Source: Sphingomonadales bacterium (lineage in GTDB: Bacteria; Pseudomonadota; Alphaproteobacteria; Sphingomonadales; Sphingomonadaceae). From it: a stretch of 24,585 nucleotides of DNA. The DNA lies in contig JAIYAA010000032.1 of the NCBI GenBank assembly GCA_027489295.1, positions 1 to 24,585 of the forward strand. The letters run 5' to 3'. Every line of letters starts with the position of its first letter. The stretch's first letter is position 1. Both the position numbers and the translations under genes were made by a program. The notes below the pieces were generated by a model, which saw only the letters and a program-made list of their open reading frames with translations, ran no database searches and was not told the origin of the DNA. This document shows positions 23,369 to 24,585 of this stretch, in pieces.

Positions 23369-24303
23369 TCGCGCGGGTTTTCATCGACGGCGCCGCCGGC
23401 ACCACGGGCCTTGAGATTCGCGAGCGCCTCGCCGGCCGCACCGAACTCGAGGTGATGGTGCTGGGCGACCAGGACCGCAAAGATCCGAAGAAGCGCGAGG
23501 AAGCGCTGAACGCGGCCGATTTCGTCATCCTCTGCCTGCCCGACGATGCGGCGCGCGAAGCGGTGGCGATGATCCGCAACGAGACGACGCGGGTGATCGA
23601 CGCCTCGACCGCCTATCGCACCGCGGCAGACTGGACCTATGGCTTTGCCGAGCTCGAACCCGGCCAGGCAGCGACGATCGCCGAGGCGGCGCGGGTGAGC
23701 AATCCCGGCTGCTATCCCACCGGCTTCCTCGCGCTCGTCCGTCCGCTGATCCGCGCCGGCCTGATCCCGCATGATTTCCCGCTGAGCGTCAATGCGGTCT
23801 CCGGCTATTCGGGCGGCGGCCGCTCGATGATCGCCGAGTTCGAGGGCGACGGGCCCGAGCGCACCGATACCGCCTTCCGCCCCTATGGGCTGGCCCTGGC
23901 GCACAAGCATGTGCCCGAAATGCAGAAGCATGCGCGGATCGTGCATCCGCCGATCTTCATGCCCTCGGTCGCGCGCACCTATCGCGGCATGGTCGTCGAG
24001 GTGCCGCTGCCGCTCTACGCCTTCACCCGCAAGCCCTCGGGCGAATCGCTCGAGAACGTGCTGCGCGAAGCCTATCGCGACTCGACCGTGGTGCAGGTGC
24101 TGCCCGCCGACGTGCCGACGGTCAGCATCGAGGAAAATGCCGGCACCGATCGCCTCTCGGTGCGGGTGTTCGGCAATGACGAGACCCGCCAGGCGCGACT
24201 GATCGCAACGCTCGACAATCTCGGCAAGGGTGCGGCCGGCGCCGCCGTCCAGAACCTCAACATCATGGCCGGACTGGATCCGACGGCCGGCCTGGTCCTC
24301 TGA
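23365..24303 (+). CDS. argC: N-acetyl-gamma-glutamyl-phosphate reductase (type 2)
   Basis: 312 residues, the shorter ArgC type. The NADP-binding start is MIARVFIDGAAGTTGLEI (1-18). The catalytic cysteine is Cys116 in SNPGCYPTG, and the catalytic histidine lies in AHKHVPEM (about 178-185). It reduces N-acetylglutamyl phosphate to the semialdehyde, the third step of arginine synthesis, in the cytoplasm. Its ATG overlaps the TGA of the SH3-like gene (ATGA), and GGGGGAG lies 5 bases before the start, so translation is coupled but also has its own strong signal. A hairpin follows the stop. Confidence 0.96.
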   Translation: MIARVFIDGAAGTTGLEIRERLAGRTELEVMVLGDQDRKDPKKREEALNAADFVILCLPDDAAREAVAMIRNETTRVIDASTAYRTAADWTYGFAELEPGQAATIAEAARVSNPGCYPTGFLALVRPLIRAGLIPHDFPLSVNAVSGYSGGGRSMIAEFEGDGPERTDTAFRPYGLALAHKHVPEMQKHARIVHPPIFMPSVARTYRGMVVEVPLPLYAFTRKPSGESLENVLREAYRDSTVVQVLPADVPTVSIEENAGTDRLSVRVFGNDETRQARLIATLDNLGKGAAGAAVQNLNIMAGLDPTAGLVL

Positions 24304-24309
24304 CGTTCC

Positions 24310-24335
24310 TTCCCCTCCCGTGCGCGGGAGGGGAA
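24310..24335 (+). terminator. Terminator-like hairpin after argC
   Basis: TTCCCCTCCCG (24310-24320) and CGGGAGGGGAA (24325-24335) pair perfectly over 11 bases with loop TGCG, 6 bases after the argC stop. A T-rich stretch (AAATTTT) comes only 11 bases later, so it may be an imperfect terminator or mRNA-end stabiliser. Confidence 0.6.
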
Positions 24336-24439
24336 CAAAGCATCAAATTTTCCCGTATCCGCATACCTATTCACCCCCTCCGGCTTGATCTTTGGGCCGC
24401 ATTGGTGTCTCGCGGGGCGAACCAATCACGAGGGAAATG

Positions 24440-24585
24440 ATGCAGCAGCCCGTCGGCAAATTGCTTCTGTTCGGTGCCACCGGCGATCTCGCGCAGCGGA
24501 TGCTGCTCCCGTCGCTCTATGCGCTGCACGCCGATGGCCTGCTTCCCCAGGGCCTCACCATCACCGGCACGGCGCGCTCCGAGCA
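24440..24585 (+). CDS. zwf: Glucose-6-phosphate 1-dehydrogenase, N-terminal part
   Basis: The frame runs off the window end after 48 codons. It starts MQQPVGKLLLFGATGDLAQRMLLPSLYALHADGLLP; LFGATGDLAxRxLLPSL is the NADP-binding start of Zwf. The enzyme oxidises glucose-6-phosphate to 6-phosphogluconolactone, feeding the Entner-Doudoroff and pentose phosphate routes. Two adjacent ATGs (24437, 24440) are in frame; I chose the second because GAGGG (24430-24434) is then 5 bases away. Sphingomonads usually have edd, glk and eda after zwf, which cannot be seen here. Confidence 0.92.
   Translation, partial: MQQPVGKLLLFGATGDLAQRMLLPSLYALHADGLLPQGLTITGTARSE

Overview
The window looks like ordinary, vertically inherited chromosome from a high-GC alphaproteobacterium, most likely a sphingomonad (Sphingomonas or a close relative). 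I infer this from the strongly G/C-ending codon use, the sphingomonad-like DnaE N-terminus with a degenerate PHP motif, a large TonB-dependent receptor, the short type-2 ArgC, and an RNA-thermometer-like leader on a small heat shock gene. I see no tRNA, rRNA, insertion sequence, prophage or CRISPR array. Most genes are recognisable housekeeping genes. The less ordinary content is in the regulatory sequence and the small intergenic elements.

Layout. 1-4498: the end of moaB; a minus-strand VOC protein divergent from a PA0069-type radical SAM protein; then a minus-strand pair made of a secreted SGNH esterase and, downstream of it, a secreted HExxH-x18-E peptidase-like protein. 4499-9000: a divergent promoter region with a LacI-type operator candidate, a periplasmic M1 aminopeptidase (+), an intergenic repeat and an AlkK/FadD-like acyl-CoA ligase (-). 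9001-15382: a multi-hairpin intergenic element and the minus-strand block lolC-lolD-gpx, whose genes overlap and are probably co-translated, followed after a terminator by dnaE. 15383-15832: a gap with a possible 56-codon ORF inside a highly structured plus-strand segment that ends in a perfect intrinsic terminator. 15833-18900: a TonB-dependent receptor (-), divergent from an Hsp20 gene with a sigma32-like promoter and a ROSE-like RNA thermometer. 19075-19650: a lower-GC patch with two small minus-strand genes of unknown function. 19710-22466: secG, pyrG and a periplasmic cyclophilin, all minus strand, with the last two 4 bases apart. 22705-24585: a MarR-type regulator, an SH3-like ORF without a peptidase domain, argC, and the start of zwf.

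How the genes work together. Envelope functions are prominent: LolCD lipoprotein release, SecG secretion, periplasmic proteases and prolyl isomerase, and the TonB receptor. Housekeeping metabolism is represented by MoaB, PyrG, ArgC and Zwf, and replication by DnaE. Three genes (the radical SAM gene, dnaE and the hypothetical at 19075-19395) have a promoter placed so that the predicted transcription start falls on the A of the start codon, which points to leaderless mRNAs. I found no convincing new multi-gene system. The best candidates for follow-up are the thermometer leader, the structured 15.4-15.67 kb segment and the leaderless promoters.
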